From contig CM077012.1 in the NCBI GenBank assembly GCA_039090855.1, positions 140,836,541 through 140,900,540 on the forward strand: DNA of 64,000 nt, read 5' to 3'. Shown in pieces: positions 55,496 to 64,000 of this stretch. The stretch is from Macrothele yani. Lineage: Eukaryota; Arthropoda; Arachnida; Araneae; Macrothelidae. The translations under genes were made by a program, and so were the position numbers. The notes under the pieces were generated by a model. The model saw nothing but the letters and a program-made list of their open reading frames with translations, was not told where the DNA came from and did no database searches. Numbering within the stretch: position 1 is the stretch's first letter; each line of letters begins with the position of its first letter.

Positions 55496-55638
55496 TATTT
55501 TATTACAGTAAAAGATAAGGTGCTTAATTCTTATTTATTTCTTGAAAATAAGTGTACGAACCGTGATCAACTATTGATGAGGTTTTTCTTTAAGCCACCC
55601 CTTAAGCCCCCAATGTGATATTTCTAGTTACACCACTG

Positions 55639-56734
55639 GTCAGCGGCCAGCGACAAGCGCTTGTACGAAAGCAGAGAAATCTCAAGAGGTTGACAAAAAG
55701 CAGACGGCTGGCAACAGGGAGGAAGAGAAATACAGGATGAGAAAAAGGGCAGTTGCATTCCGAAGTTTGGAGGAGTAAGTCTAATCGGTCTGGCTTCCAA
55801 TAAAAAAAAAGCAGCAGAAGAACACGATTCGCGGTTGTCAGAAGAACGTTGAGCTAAAAATGGAAAATAGACGTACCTGAGGGGTGAACGGCAGTCCGCT
55901 TGCAAACCTCGGATAGAAATGCAGAAAGAAATGTTCTTCACCTTGGCTGATATAAGTCCAAGGGAGAACGGAGTTTCCCAGGAGGAAATGAATAGCAGTT
56001 AAAACTGATAACCGATGCAAGTCTATTCAGGAAAGGAGCCGAATTCCCGTTCCGCAGATGTAAGACGGAAGGGAGGGCTTGTTGCCCAAGGAAAGATAAG
56101 TCGTAGCCTCCGAAACGCAGTTGCCAGTCGTTCTGCCTACCGATGATGGAATAGGAGAAACAGCGACCGAGAATTTACCTGGATGGCAGAAAGTCAGTCG
56201 ATTCAAGTTGAACATCCCTGCAGGTGGATTTCGAACCAGGCAACAAGAATCATCTTAGCCAGGGCTTACGTCAACGCCCCAACGTCAAATATCGAAGCCG
56301 AGAGTAGCTCAATGGCTCTGGATGCTCACATCCCACGAAGGATGCAGTAACGAAGTCCACCAGAGAACTGCCTCAACAAGGCTGAGACGCCTAGTTACTC
56401 GGGGTCATCGGCAATCCTCCTGTCAAAGCAGCAGTGACAGCGGAGAAAAAGAGGAAGACCCCCCCCCCTCTGCGCGCTAACTCGGATCCAGCCTGCTTAC
56501 TGGTGTGCGCGCGCGCGCGTGTGTGTCGACGGTCATCCCGTTATCGGTTGCCCAAACTCATTGGGACCGACCTTGCGCCGGCACGAAGTAAACAGTATTC
56601 GTTTGTAGATTATGCGAAATGCTCATAATATTGTTTTGAACCATTTAACAACTTAAAATTACAATAATGAAGTATCACACCTATAATTAATGCAAATGAG
56701 AAGAAAAATCGTGCAAATGTTCATTAAGGATATA
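55639..56734. other. GC-richer unassigned region
   Basis: The stretch is richer in purines and in G+C than the window average. It contains a C-run (56460-56468) and an alternating (GC/GT)n tract at about 56507-56526. Open frames on the minus strand (55624-56215) are unrecognised. No tRNA or transposon motif is convincing. Confidence 0.35.
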
Positions 56735-57275
56735 TCAAGTGAGGGCCAAAGTGATGAAATTAATCGGCGTATGAAACTTGCTTGGAGAGCATTTTGAAGA
56801 AATTATACAATTTTCAAGTCTTATGTCTTAAAAGAAAAATGATTCATCAATGCATCCTTTCAACTCTTACGTACGGAGCACAGAATTTGACCTAAACTAA
56901 AAAAAATACTCACAGCAGCTGCGGATTACTGAATGAAGCAAGGAAAGATTCATGCTTAGTGTAACCAAGAAAGATAAGAATTCGTGGATCAGAAAAATGA
57001 CAAGAGTGGAAAACATCATGATTAGAGTAAAGTCCCTGAAATGGCAATGGGGGCTGGACATACTTCCAGAAGAATGGACCACCGATGGACAACCGAAATT
57101 TTAAACTGGATACCAAGGAAAAGACCCAGAAGAAGACGAAGTGGGACACGGGTGGATGAAATTCGAAATCATGACGGAGTGACATGGAGGCGACTGGATT
57201 AAGACAGATCGTTGTAGAAAACACTTGGGGGAAACCTTCATCCAGCAGTGTATTGATAATGGATGGTATATAAAC
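56735..57275 (+). pseudogene. RTE-like retrotransposon, 3' fragment
   Basis: Collinear with the C-terminal end of the RTE protein. It begins at ISSEGQSDEINRRMKLAWRAF (about 56737), then an LTYGAQNLT-like block (about 56868), RKDKNSWIRKMTRVENIMIRVKSLKWQW (about 56960-57050), an RRRSGTRVDEIRN-like block and a final IQQCIDNG at about 57245-57262. Frameshifts are numerous and the expected (GAT)n tail is reduced to a few bases. It lies next to the start of a mariner fragment. Confidence 0.82.
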
Positions 57276-57371
57276 ACGCAAAAGAGCTTCAACACTTAAA
57301 GAGAAAATGTTCGACTCTTTGAGAACACATCATGTGTAAAAATAGACAAGGACCGAACCAGTAAAGTAATA

Positions 57372-57892
57372 CACAGTGAGGCAATTACGTAATTAGATTT
57401 AATTTTTTTTTAAATGGAAAAGCAGGAAGACTTACGTGAATATACTGTATTTTATCCGAAGTACATTCCTCTCCTGTTAATCCAAGAAGTGGCACTATCA
57501 GCCAACGAAAGGAAGGACTTGGAAAGGTAATCTTTCGGTATGGAGTGAAGAACTGATGTCAGAGTTTTTTATGTCTTCAATGTCTTGAAAATCTTTTCCT
57601 TTTAAAGGCAGCTTTAATTTAGGGAATAGAAAGTAGTCACATGGTGACAAATCAAATCTGAAATGTAAGCGGGGGCCGGGGGGGGGGGGGGGGTTAAGAA
57701 CACACTTGTTTTCGCACCAGAATTTGCTGTACACTGACTGTTCTGTGTGCGGGGTGCGTTATCGTGAAGAAGGAACGACCACCCGTTTTTGTACTCACGC
57801 CTGACACGAACAATCATTTTCTACAATCATTCAAAAATGAATGTGCATGCATTGCCAGTGGCGGTTGTACATTCAGGAGTTTGAGTTTGCTG
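57372..57892 (-). pseudogene. mariner, 3' third only
   Basis: The left terminus CACAGTGAGGCAATTACGTA follows TA at 57370-57371. The minus strand encodes the C-terminal catalytic segment, with the third aspartate in LSPCDYFLFPKLKLPLKGKDF and, in another frame, the second in FLLHDNAPRTQ. Sequence to about 57892 matches 62716-63236 closely, and then similarity stops. A C-run (G on the plus strand) at 57673-57694 is expanded compared with the other copy. Truncated and inactive. Confidence 0.85.
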
Positions 57893-57925
57893 TAAGTATA
57901 TATATAAAAGAAGCAAAAAAGCAAA

Positions 57926-57992
57926 AGAACGAACAACCAACTCAAGAACAGACATTGAACCTCGGTGTTTGTTCTTGGGTTGGTTGTTCGTT
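57926..57992. repeat. Hairpin, 27-bp arms
   Basis: GAACGAACAACCAACTCAAG and its inverse CTTGGGTTGGTTGTTCGTTC bound a 13-nt loop. It lies immediately beyond the truncation point of the mariner fragment. Confidence 0.88.
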
Positions 57993-58276
57993 CGACAAAT
58001 CCTGGGCGCTGGGTCGCCCAAGTGCCTAAAATTCGGAGCCATGGCGCCTAATTTTCTCCTTACTTGAGGTTTCGTAATTCGTATTATCTATTAAAAAGTT
58101 ATAAATTTAGGTCCTGCGGACACCGATAAAAAGAAAAGAAAAAAAAAAAAAACAAAAAAACATGGCACAACGTTTAAAAAAGTCTGCGAGATAAAATTGT
58201 CAGGAGAGGTGGTGTCATTGGGGAAGTACCAAAAATGCGGAAGCAGAAAAAATGCAATGTAACAGCGAGATAGAAA

Positions 58277-58294
58277 ACCGCAAAGAGATTGTAA

Positions 58295-58328
<34 letters not shown>

Positions 58329-58358
58329 TTGTCGGAAAACCGTAAAGAGATTGTAAGA

Positions 58359-58394
<36 letters not shown>

Positions 58395-58437
58395 GGCCTG
58401 AAAAAGAAAAGTGCCATATATATATATATATATATAT
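58277..58437. repeat. (AT)n microsatellites with duplicated and inverted segments
   Basis: Three AT runs occur at about 58298-58326, 58360-58394 and 58416-58438. AAAGAGATTGTAAGAATATA occurs twice (about 58281 and 58343), and AAAAGAAAAGTGCCAT at 58402-58417 is the inverse of ATGGCACTTTTCTTTT at 58438-58453, the edge of the next RTE copy. Confidence 0.9.
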
Positions 58438-58442
58438 ATGGC

Positions 58443-59901
58443 ACTTTTCTTTTAAGACATAATGGCATATTGATCTTGAAATTTATGCTGTTTCTTCCAA
58501 AAGCTCTCCAGGCAAGTTTTGTACGCCGATTAATTTCTTCATCAATGTGACCCTCACTGGATATCTGCTGTCCAAGATAAACGTACGTGTCTGTTATCTC
58601 CAGCTTTTCTCCATCAAGCGATAAATCTTCATTTCTTGTAAAAGCATTGAACATCACTTTTGTCTTCTGAAAGTTCATTTTTAATCCCACTTCTTTACTC
58701 TTGTCAGCAAGTTCCTGGACCATACCTGCAGCTTTGACGGGGTAGTTGCAAAAATGACTACGTCATCAGCAAAACGAAGGTGGGTTAGATAATCTCCATT
58801 AATCTTTATCCCTTTGTTTTACCAGTTCAGTGATTGAAAGACATTTTCCAGTGAGGCATTAAAGAGCTTCGGAGATATGGTGTCACCTTGTCTCACTCCC
58901 TTTCCAATTTTTATGTGTGTTGTATTTTCAAACAGCCGAATCTTTGCACCTGCATTTTCATAGATCTTATTAATAATATTAATGTACGCATCTTCAATAC
59001 CGCAGGATTTCAGAGCCATTGTAACTGCTGATGGTTTCACCGAATCAAAGGCTTTCATAATCGATAAAAGCCATGCACAATGGAAGTTCATATTCCCTCG
59101 CTCTTTCAATTGGTTCTCTCAGTACGTGGATATGATCTATTGTGCTGTAGCCACTCCTGAATCCAGCTTGTTCTCTCGGTTGAGCCATGTCCAGTGTTCC
59201 CTTCAAACGGTGTGAAAGAACTTTAGTGAAGATTTTATAAACCACTGATAGGAGGCTGATAGGTCTGTAGCTCCTGAGATCCTCAATGTCACCTTTTTTA
59301 TGTAGCAGGATCATTGTAGCGTTGTTCCAATGCTCAGGAATCTTCCCTTCATTAAGGCATCGAGTGAAAATTTGGGCGAGTACTGTTTCGATTTCTCCAC
59401 TTGCTTCTTGTATGATGTCTACAGTAATTCCATCTTCTCCTGGAGCTTTTCTCCGCTTCATGTTCTTGATTGTATGTGCAACTTCTGCTGGGAGGACTGG
59501 AAGAACTCTTGTGCTGGCACCTTTCATGATGTTTGGAGTTTATGTATCATCCCTTTCATATAATTTGGAGTAGAAATCTTTCACTCTTGTCAAAATTTCG
59601 CCTCTATTTCTCGTTACAGAATCATCTTTTCTCAGTGCTGTAATCTGTTTTCTTCCCTTACTGAGATGTCCCTTTGCTATTTTTAGGCGTTGGTTGTTTT
59701 CAATTGCTTTCCTCACTAGCTCACAGTTGAATTTCCTTACGTTTTCAGTGATACTTTTTCGTACTGTCTTGCATAGCTCTATATATTCCACTTTGGAAGT
59801 CACATCTTCTTTAGTTGTCCTCATCTCTCTTCTTTTTTGCATCAACATTTTGGTTTTTCCTGATAATTTGTTCACATGCAACTTGTTCTTAGACCCAGCT
59901 A

Positions 59902-59912
<11 letters not shown>
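58443..59912 (-). pseudogene. RTE-like retrotransposon fragment bounded by AT microsatellites
   Basis: Closely similar to 27979-29450 of the best copy, equivalent to its residues of about 38-526. Pieces include KLAGSKNKLHVNKLSGKTK (59912 downward), the YRPISLLSVVYKIF block, IEDAYINIINKIYENAGAKI, GKGVRQGDTISPKLFN and DTYVYLGQQISSEGHIDEE. Two-base deletions near 58724 and 59054 and a missing base triplet near 59620 split the frame. The FADD active-site region is still readable near 58755-58775. Both 5' and 3' ends are missing; each end stops exactly at an (AT)n tract. Confidence 0.9.
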
Positions 59913-59932
<20 letters not shown>

Positions 59933-59940
59933 CATACATA
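59906..59940. repeat. (AT)n microsatellite at the RTE fragment's 5' edge
   Basis: TTTATTTATATATATATATA starts where similarity to the RTE protein stops. Confidence 0.9.
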
Positions 59941-61162
59941 TCTCTAATCGATTTACAATGGAAATTTGACCTCAAAAGAGTTCACTGATATGAAAGACTA
60001 TTTGTAATCACATTGCGGCAGCGAACAGTGACACGGTCCCTGTTTGAAATGTGAATTTGCACATTATTTTTCAAAGTACTACAGTACAAATACAAAGAAA
60101 TAAAAATAATGAAACTCAAAATTGTTTTTCCTTTTTTTCACAGCAACGTATACACCTTTCCAGATAGGAAATACATTTTGTATAACGTATTATGTAGCAA
60201 TTCTTAGTAAGGTTAGGCTTTTTCTTTTTCTAAATATTGGCTTTCTGTTAAAATATCACGGAGGCAAGCATGATAACACACACTTATTTTGTACTCGCCC
60301 CCCCCCTGTTGATGGAGGTTCTGAGGGAGGAAAATCGGAGGGGGACGTGAGCGTCCAATTAAGTGAGGTACGTACCCCAGATTTCCTCCCCATACCATGA
60401 GACATCAACAGTACCCGGACAGTCAGAGTGAGTGGAGTGTGTCATATTATTTCTCCTCAGAACATATCTATTGGTGCAACTAACCACAAAGGAACGGAAA
60501 CTGTTTAAGTACAGAGGAAGTTACTTCAGGCTTAAAAGCAACTTGCAATTTTAGGATGTATGTCCCAAGTTGTATTAATAAGTGTGTTTTGCACATCCTT
60601 AAAATCAAGCACTAAGAATTTTTAATTTCACCCTCCGGATCTGATCACGTTTAACACCTGGACGTACAATTTTTAGGGATGTCCCAGTCCGATAAGTGGA
60701 GATCAGTAAAAGGAGATTACGACAAATGTAAGGAGATGCAATTGCTTCACACCACGACTACAGTTCTTAATACATATTTAAACAAACGGCTTGAGTTCGA
60801 ATCCAGTAAATTTCAAACCGTCTCGTCGCTTTTTTTGAAAATAAATCCATGGTTCATAAAAAAATTTCCCGAGTCCACTTACAGTAAAATTTCTCACCCC
60901 CGAAAAGATTGATAAATTACCAAATAAAAATGGCGGAGAAATTTCACAGAATTAAATTGGCTTCATCAACATCGACGACAGCCACGTGAAGGTGACGACA
61001 GCCACGTGAAAAAATTACGGAAACCGATGGGCGATGCCCACTGTTGCCACCGGAAGGAAAGTTTCTTTGTTGAAATCCACAAGCGCACCCGTGACGTCAC
61101 TTCCGGAAGTTTACCACGCCCACATATGACGTAACTCCCGGCTCCCAAGTGCCGCACATATT
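59941..61162. other. Spacer
   Basis: No gene recognised. Contains a C-run at 60299-60306 and a direct repeat of GACGACAGCCACGTGAA at about 60973 and 60995. The open frame at 60122-60400 has no known motif. Confidence 0.35.
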
Positions 61163-61378
61163 TTTTTTTTTTGATTGACGGTTTAACGACCACCGTGAGC
61201 AACTCAATGGGCTAAAAGCAGTCGCCCGTCCCTAATTTAGGGTCACTAGTTCCAGGGAAGGGAGAGAGCCAGTGTCGTAAGACAAACACAACATCCATGC
61301 CTCACCGGGATTCGAACCCGGATCCTTTTCGGACAAAAGATCAGAGGCCATCGCTTAGACCACTGCGCCACCGGGGCT
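61163..61378 (-). repeat. tRNA-derived SINE with exact target duplication
   Basis: A T-run tail at 61160-61172 precedes the family body, inverted B box GATTCGAACCC (about 61309) and head end GCCACCGGGGCT. The exact 14-bp repeat GTGCCGCACATATT flanks it at 61149-61162 and 61379-61392. A well-preserved, probably young copy. Confidence 0.95.
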
Positions 61379-61439
61379 GTGCCGCACATATTGTTCCCCT
61401 ATATAAGATAAACTTGAAAAGGGACCACACCTAAAATAG

Positions 61440-61757
61440 TCTTAGACACGAATGGAATCGATGGTAGAAAAGTTTTTCAATCGGATGTTTAGAAGCAAAT
61501 ATATGGAATAAAATGTATTTTGAATTCGGTACCATGTGAATTTGCGCCCTCTAGCGGTGAAATTGTGCATCGTAAAAAACAAAAAACAAAACAAAAACGA
61601 AATGAAGGAACATCATTCGCACATTTTAAGCTTCCCAACGCAAAAAGAATTTTCCAAATCGGACAAATAGTTGCAGAGATATGGTGTCTACAGACGGACG
61701 GACAAACCGGTAACATAAGCACTATTTTTTTTTACAGACGTGCTAAAAACCTGATTA
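61440..61757 (+). repeat. Type B element, short copy of about two units
   Basis: Landmarks CAATCGGATGTTTAGAAGCA (61477) and CAAATCGGACAAATAGTTGC (61656), with CGCCCTCTAGCGG at 61542. It ends in CAGACGGACGGACAAACCGG (61693) and the terminal hairpin AGCAC/GTGCT around a T-run (61718-61746). Same polarity and ending as the 25 kb copy. Confidence 0.78.
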
Positions 61758-62685
61758 TAAAAATTTCTGATGCGATAGAGCAAAAGAAGTGGACTAATTT
61801 TTGAACTTATCTTGAAAGAGCAATCATAAGTTCAGAATATCAAAAGTTCTCTCCTAAAATGCTGAGAAATATTATTCAAAAGGTAAACCACTCCTATCTT
61901 TTAGCTCTCACATTTAAATTTTAAGAAAAAAAAACGCCTTTACCTCATAAACGACGAAATTTGTATGCGTTGAAAAGGCTCTTTGGAACTCAATCTTTAT
62001 TCCTAATAATTTTACAGTGACAATTCTTCGAATTAGGGCGTGAACTCTAGAATCTTTAAAGTTCTTGAAATCCAATATTCTAAAGATGTGACAATCCGGC
62101 ATGCAGATTTCCTTCAAATCAAAGGCTCATGCCGAATGAGTAAGCAATTGCAAAGGCGTAAACGGAGGGAAAACAAAAATTCAAAATCCTGCATATAGTT
62201 ATTTCCTTGGGGTCGCATTTGCTTCATGTTGATCAGTTGCGTCAAACACTGATATAAGTACATTTTGAGTGGGAAGACCTTCGCGCAGGGCGTGGGAAGT
62301 GGACGGGTAGGCGTCTGCAGAAAATTCCGGGTGAACAGGTCGATACTTGAGAAAAAAGTTAAGTCAGCGCTTTTTGAAATATAACAATTTTAGAACAGAC
62401 TTCAGAAATGGAGAGAGCCATAAATAAATATGTGAAGTCCTTGAAAACTTTTGCACAATGTACTATTTATCTGAACAATTCAATCCACTTCTTTCCCGTA
62501 GAGCAGAGTTGTCCACTGACGTTAGAGTTTCCCAAGAGAGACACAGAGGCTGTGTTTGTCTTTCGGCCTATGCTTTCTACTTTACCCAAACCCAGTAGCC
62601 CTAAACAAGTGATGCTTATGAGACATTATAAAAAAAAGTAGGTCAGTGATGGAGCGAAGTGTTATACGCTAACACGCACGTATGC
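61758..62685. other. Spacer
   Basis: No gene or element recognised; a 77-codon frame at 62408-62641 has no known motif. Confidence 0.35.
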
Positions 62686-62715
62686 ATAGACAAGGACCGA
62701 ATCAGTAAAGTAATA

Positions 62716-63998
62716 CACAGTGAGGCAATTACGTAATTCGATTTAATTTTTTAAAAAATGGAAAAACTTCGCGAATACATTTTATCTGAAATACATTCCT
62801 CCTCTGTTAATCCAAGAAGTGGCACTATCAGCCAACGAAAGAAAGGACTTGGAAAGGTAATCTTTCGGTATGGAGTGAAGACCTGATGTCAGAGTTCTTT
62901 ATGTCTTCAATGTCTTGAAAATCTTTTCCTTTTAAAGGCAGCTTTAATTTAGGGAATAGAAAGTAGTCACATGGTGACAAATCAAATCTGAAATGTAAGC
63001 GGGGGGCCGGGGGGGGGCGCGGTTAAGAACACACTTGTTTTCGTGCCAGAATTTGCTGTACACTGACTGTTCTGTGTGCGGGGTGCGTTATCGTGAAGAA
63101 GGAACGACCACCCGTTTTTGTACTCACGCCTGACACGAACAATCCTTTTCCACAATCGTTCAAAAGTGTGCATACATTGCCAGTAGAGGTTGTACATTTA
63201 GGAATTCTCTTGCTATCGTAAACGCACACAAGCATTGTCTTTATTTTCGACTTCTGTAACCTGATCTTTCCTTTGGACGACTGTTGCGACTTCCACTGAG
63301 CACTCTGACTCTTCGTTTCAGGATGATAACGAAAACACCATGTCTCGTCACCTGCCACAATACTTTGGAGAACATTTCGCATTGTTTCCGCAGCCTTCAC
63401 GACGCCTTGTGTACTCTACCAGTGCACATTTCTGATTGTCTCACGAAGCATGCGGAACAAAATGAGCACAAGCTTCCTCCCACAAATATTGCACTAAAAT
63501 TTATCGAATAGTCTCCTTATTAACAGCGAGTTTATAGTCCAGTATCCGCAAGAGCACACAACGACCACTTTTCATCCTTTCGCAAACTTTCTCAATGAGT
63601 TCAGACGTGCGCACTGAAATCGAGCGTCCGCGCCTTTAGTCATTTTCCATATCTTCCTGCCCATCCTTTAACAGTGCATACCATCGGAATATTTGTGGAC
63701 GAGATAAGGAATTAGCCCCATACACGTACTGCAACAATTCAACTGCTTCAGATGCAGTTTTACCGATTTCCAAACAGAACTGGATATTTACTTCCTGCTC
63801 CATGACAGAGCTGTGATAAGGTTCTTCCACCGAATGACGTCGTGCCAGCGTAAATAATCATCTGCACAATTCTTAGGCAAACGCTGTTGCCACCGCATAG
63901 CTGATAAATGACTTATCAAAAAACGCATGCCTTTCCGACTCGTGTGTTTTATAGTTTTTTTTTTAAAATCAGTCTCATTACTTAATTACCGCACTGTG
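62716..63998 (-). mobile_element. mariner element, full span, ending at the window edge
   Basis: A 1283-bp element in minus orientation. The left terminus is CACAGTGAGGCAATTACGTA; the right, inverted, is CACAGTGCGGTAATTAAGTA. TA flanks lie at 62714-62715 and 63999-64000, the latter being the last two bases of the window. The gene within is frameshifted. Confidence 0.9.
62940..63830 (-). pseudogene. mariner transposase, full set of catalytic residues but frameshifted
   Basis: The N-terminal piece (63830-63636) holds VNIQFCLEIGKTASEAVELLQYVYGANSLSRPQIFRW, the mariner DNA-binding region. After a gap with frame changes, 63400-63023 encodes the first aspartate in IVAGDETWCFRYHPETKSQSAQW and a NVCTLL-like segment. 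The second aspartate lies in a different frame (FLLHDNAPRTQ, about 63090), and the third (SPCDYFLFPKLK) near 62975. All three aspartates are thus encoded but in different frames. The YHPETKxQSxQW piece resembles the mauritiana or related mariner groups. Confidence 0.87.
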
Positions 63999-64000
63999 TA

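Larger units (their letters stand above)
50791..55638 (+). mobile_element. hAT transposon, old, carrying nested insertions
   Basis: The left end CAAGGACGTAAGTAGAA and the right end, inverted, CAGTGGTGTAACTAGAA form an imperfect 17-bp terminal repeat, followed on both sides by G-rich sequence (TTTGGGGG and ATTGGGGGC). This resembles the CAGTGGCGTAACTAG-type termini of a widespread hAT group. Flanking octamers (GTAGGAGG and GTCAGCGG) match at five of eight positions, consistent with an eroded 8-bp duplication. The transposase fossil lies at 51814-54060, a Tc1 element at 54254-55495 and a local hairpin inversion at 51259-51560. The span without the Tc1 is about 3.6 kb. Confidence 0.8.

Noticed and set aside
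58091..58723. 210-codon frame with Ile-Tyr repeats
   Set aside because: The reading frame runs out of the RTE fragment into (AT)n microsatellites, so only its first part is meaningful.
60122..60400. 92-codon plus-strand frame
   Set aside because: It starts in T-rich sequence, crosses a C-run and has no recognisable motif; I cannot support it as a gene.

Overview
The window looks like intergenic DNA from a large, AT-rich invertebrate nuclear genome. An arthropod, perhaps a chelicerate, is my best guess; that is inferred only from the repeat content. I found no convincing host protein-coding gene. There is no operon structure and no bacterial ribosome-binding logic, and almost every long or recognisable reading frame is a transposable-element protein or a fossil of one. 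The sequence is best read as a stratified record of transposition, with old elements broken by younger ones.

Main classes seen: (1) An RTE-like non-LTR retrotransposon family with a (GAT)n 3' tail. The best copy is on the minus strand at 27544-29612 and has a 669-residue open reverse-transcriptase frame without its endonuclease. Decayed copies lie at 1826-2395, 5245-6897, 12540-13765, 56735-57275 and 58443-59912. (2) A tRNA-derived SINE with A box, B box and poly(A), in 14 copies, 11 of them on the minus strand; several have exact 11-14 bp target-site duplications. (3) Many Tc1/mariner DNA transposons: Tc1-like at 2600-2900, 4220-4766, 8544-10071, 14686-15529, 17250-17783, 17786-18014, 18586-19737 and 54254-55495; mariners at 2905-3620, 23202-24401, 29985-31060, 57372-57892 and 62716-63998. 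Several have both inverted termini and the expected TA duplication. (4) hAT elements: a decayed autonomous element at 50791-55638 hosting a Tc1 insertion, and a short element at 21832-22582 with an exact 8-bp target duplication. (5) Two tandem-repeat element types, here called A and B, with the same unit length of about 146 bp and the same terminal layout (a CGGACGGACAAA motif, then a short hairpin). (6) Foldback or palindromic elements, including one pairing two tRNA-like sequences head to head. (7) A possible solo LTR with polypurine tract near 38350-39016.

Layout: 1-7 kb holds RTE, mariner and Tc1 fossils and a SINE/RTE chimera. 7.3-10.6 kb is a compound insertion of type A arrays carrying a Tc1 element. 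10.7-20 kb has SINEs, an RTE copy and four Tc1 elements. 20.6-22.6 kb has an apparent uninterrupted paralogue of the 7-10 kb locus and the small hAT. 23-27 kb has a mariner, a foldback element and array B. 27.3-31 kb has the best RTE copy and a mariner. 31-38 kb is mostly unassigned, with minisatellites. 38-46.8 kb has an LTR candidate, SINEs, array B in reverse, large palindromes and array A. 47-50 kb is mostly unassigned with unusual inverted repeats. 50.8-55.6 kb is the hAT with its nested insertion. 56-64 kb has RTE fragments, AT microsatellites, a SINE and two mariner copies.

The strongest leads for something undescribed are the shared design of arrays A and B, the SINE/RTE template-switch chimera, the paired tRNA-like palindrome, the interleaved inverted repeats at 47962-48195 and the triple-hairpin inversion at 51259-51560. 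All calls rest on reading the sequence and on remembered family motifs; no database search was run.
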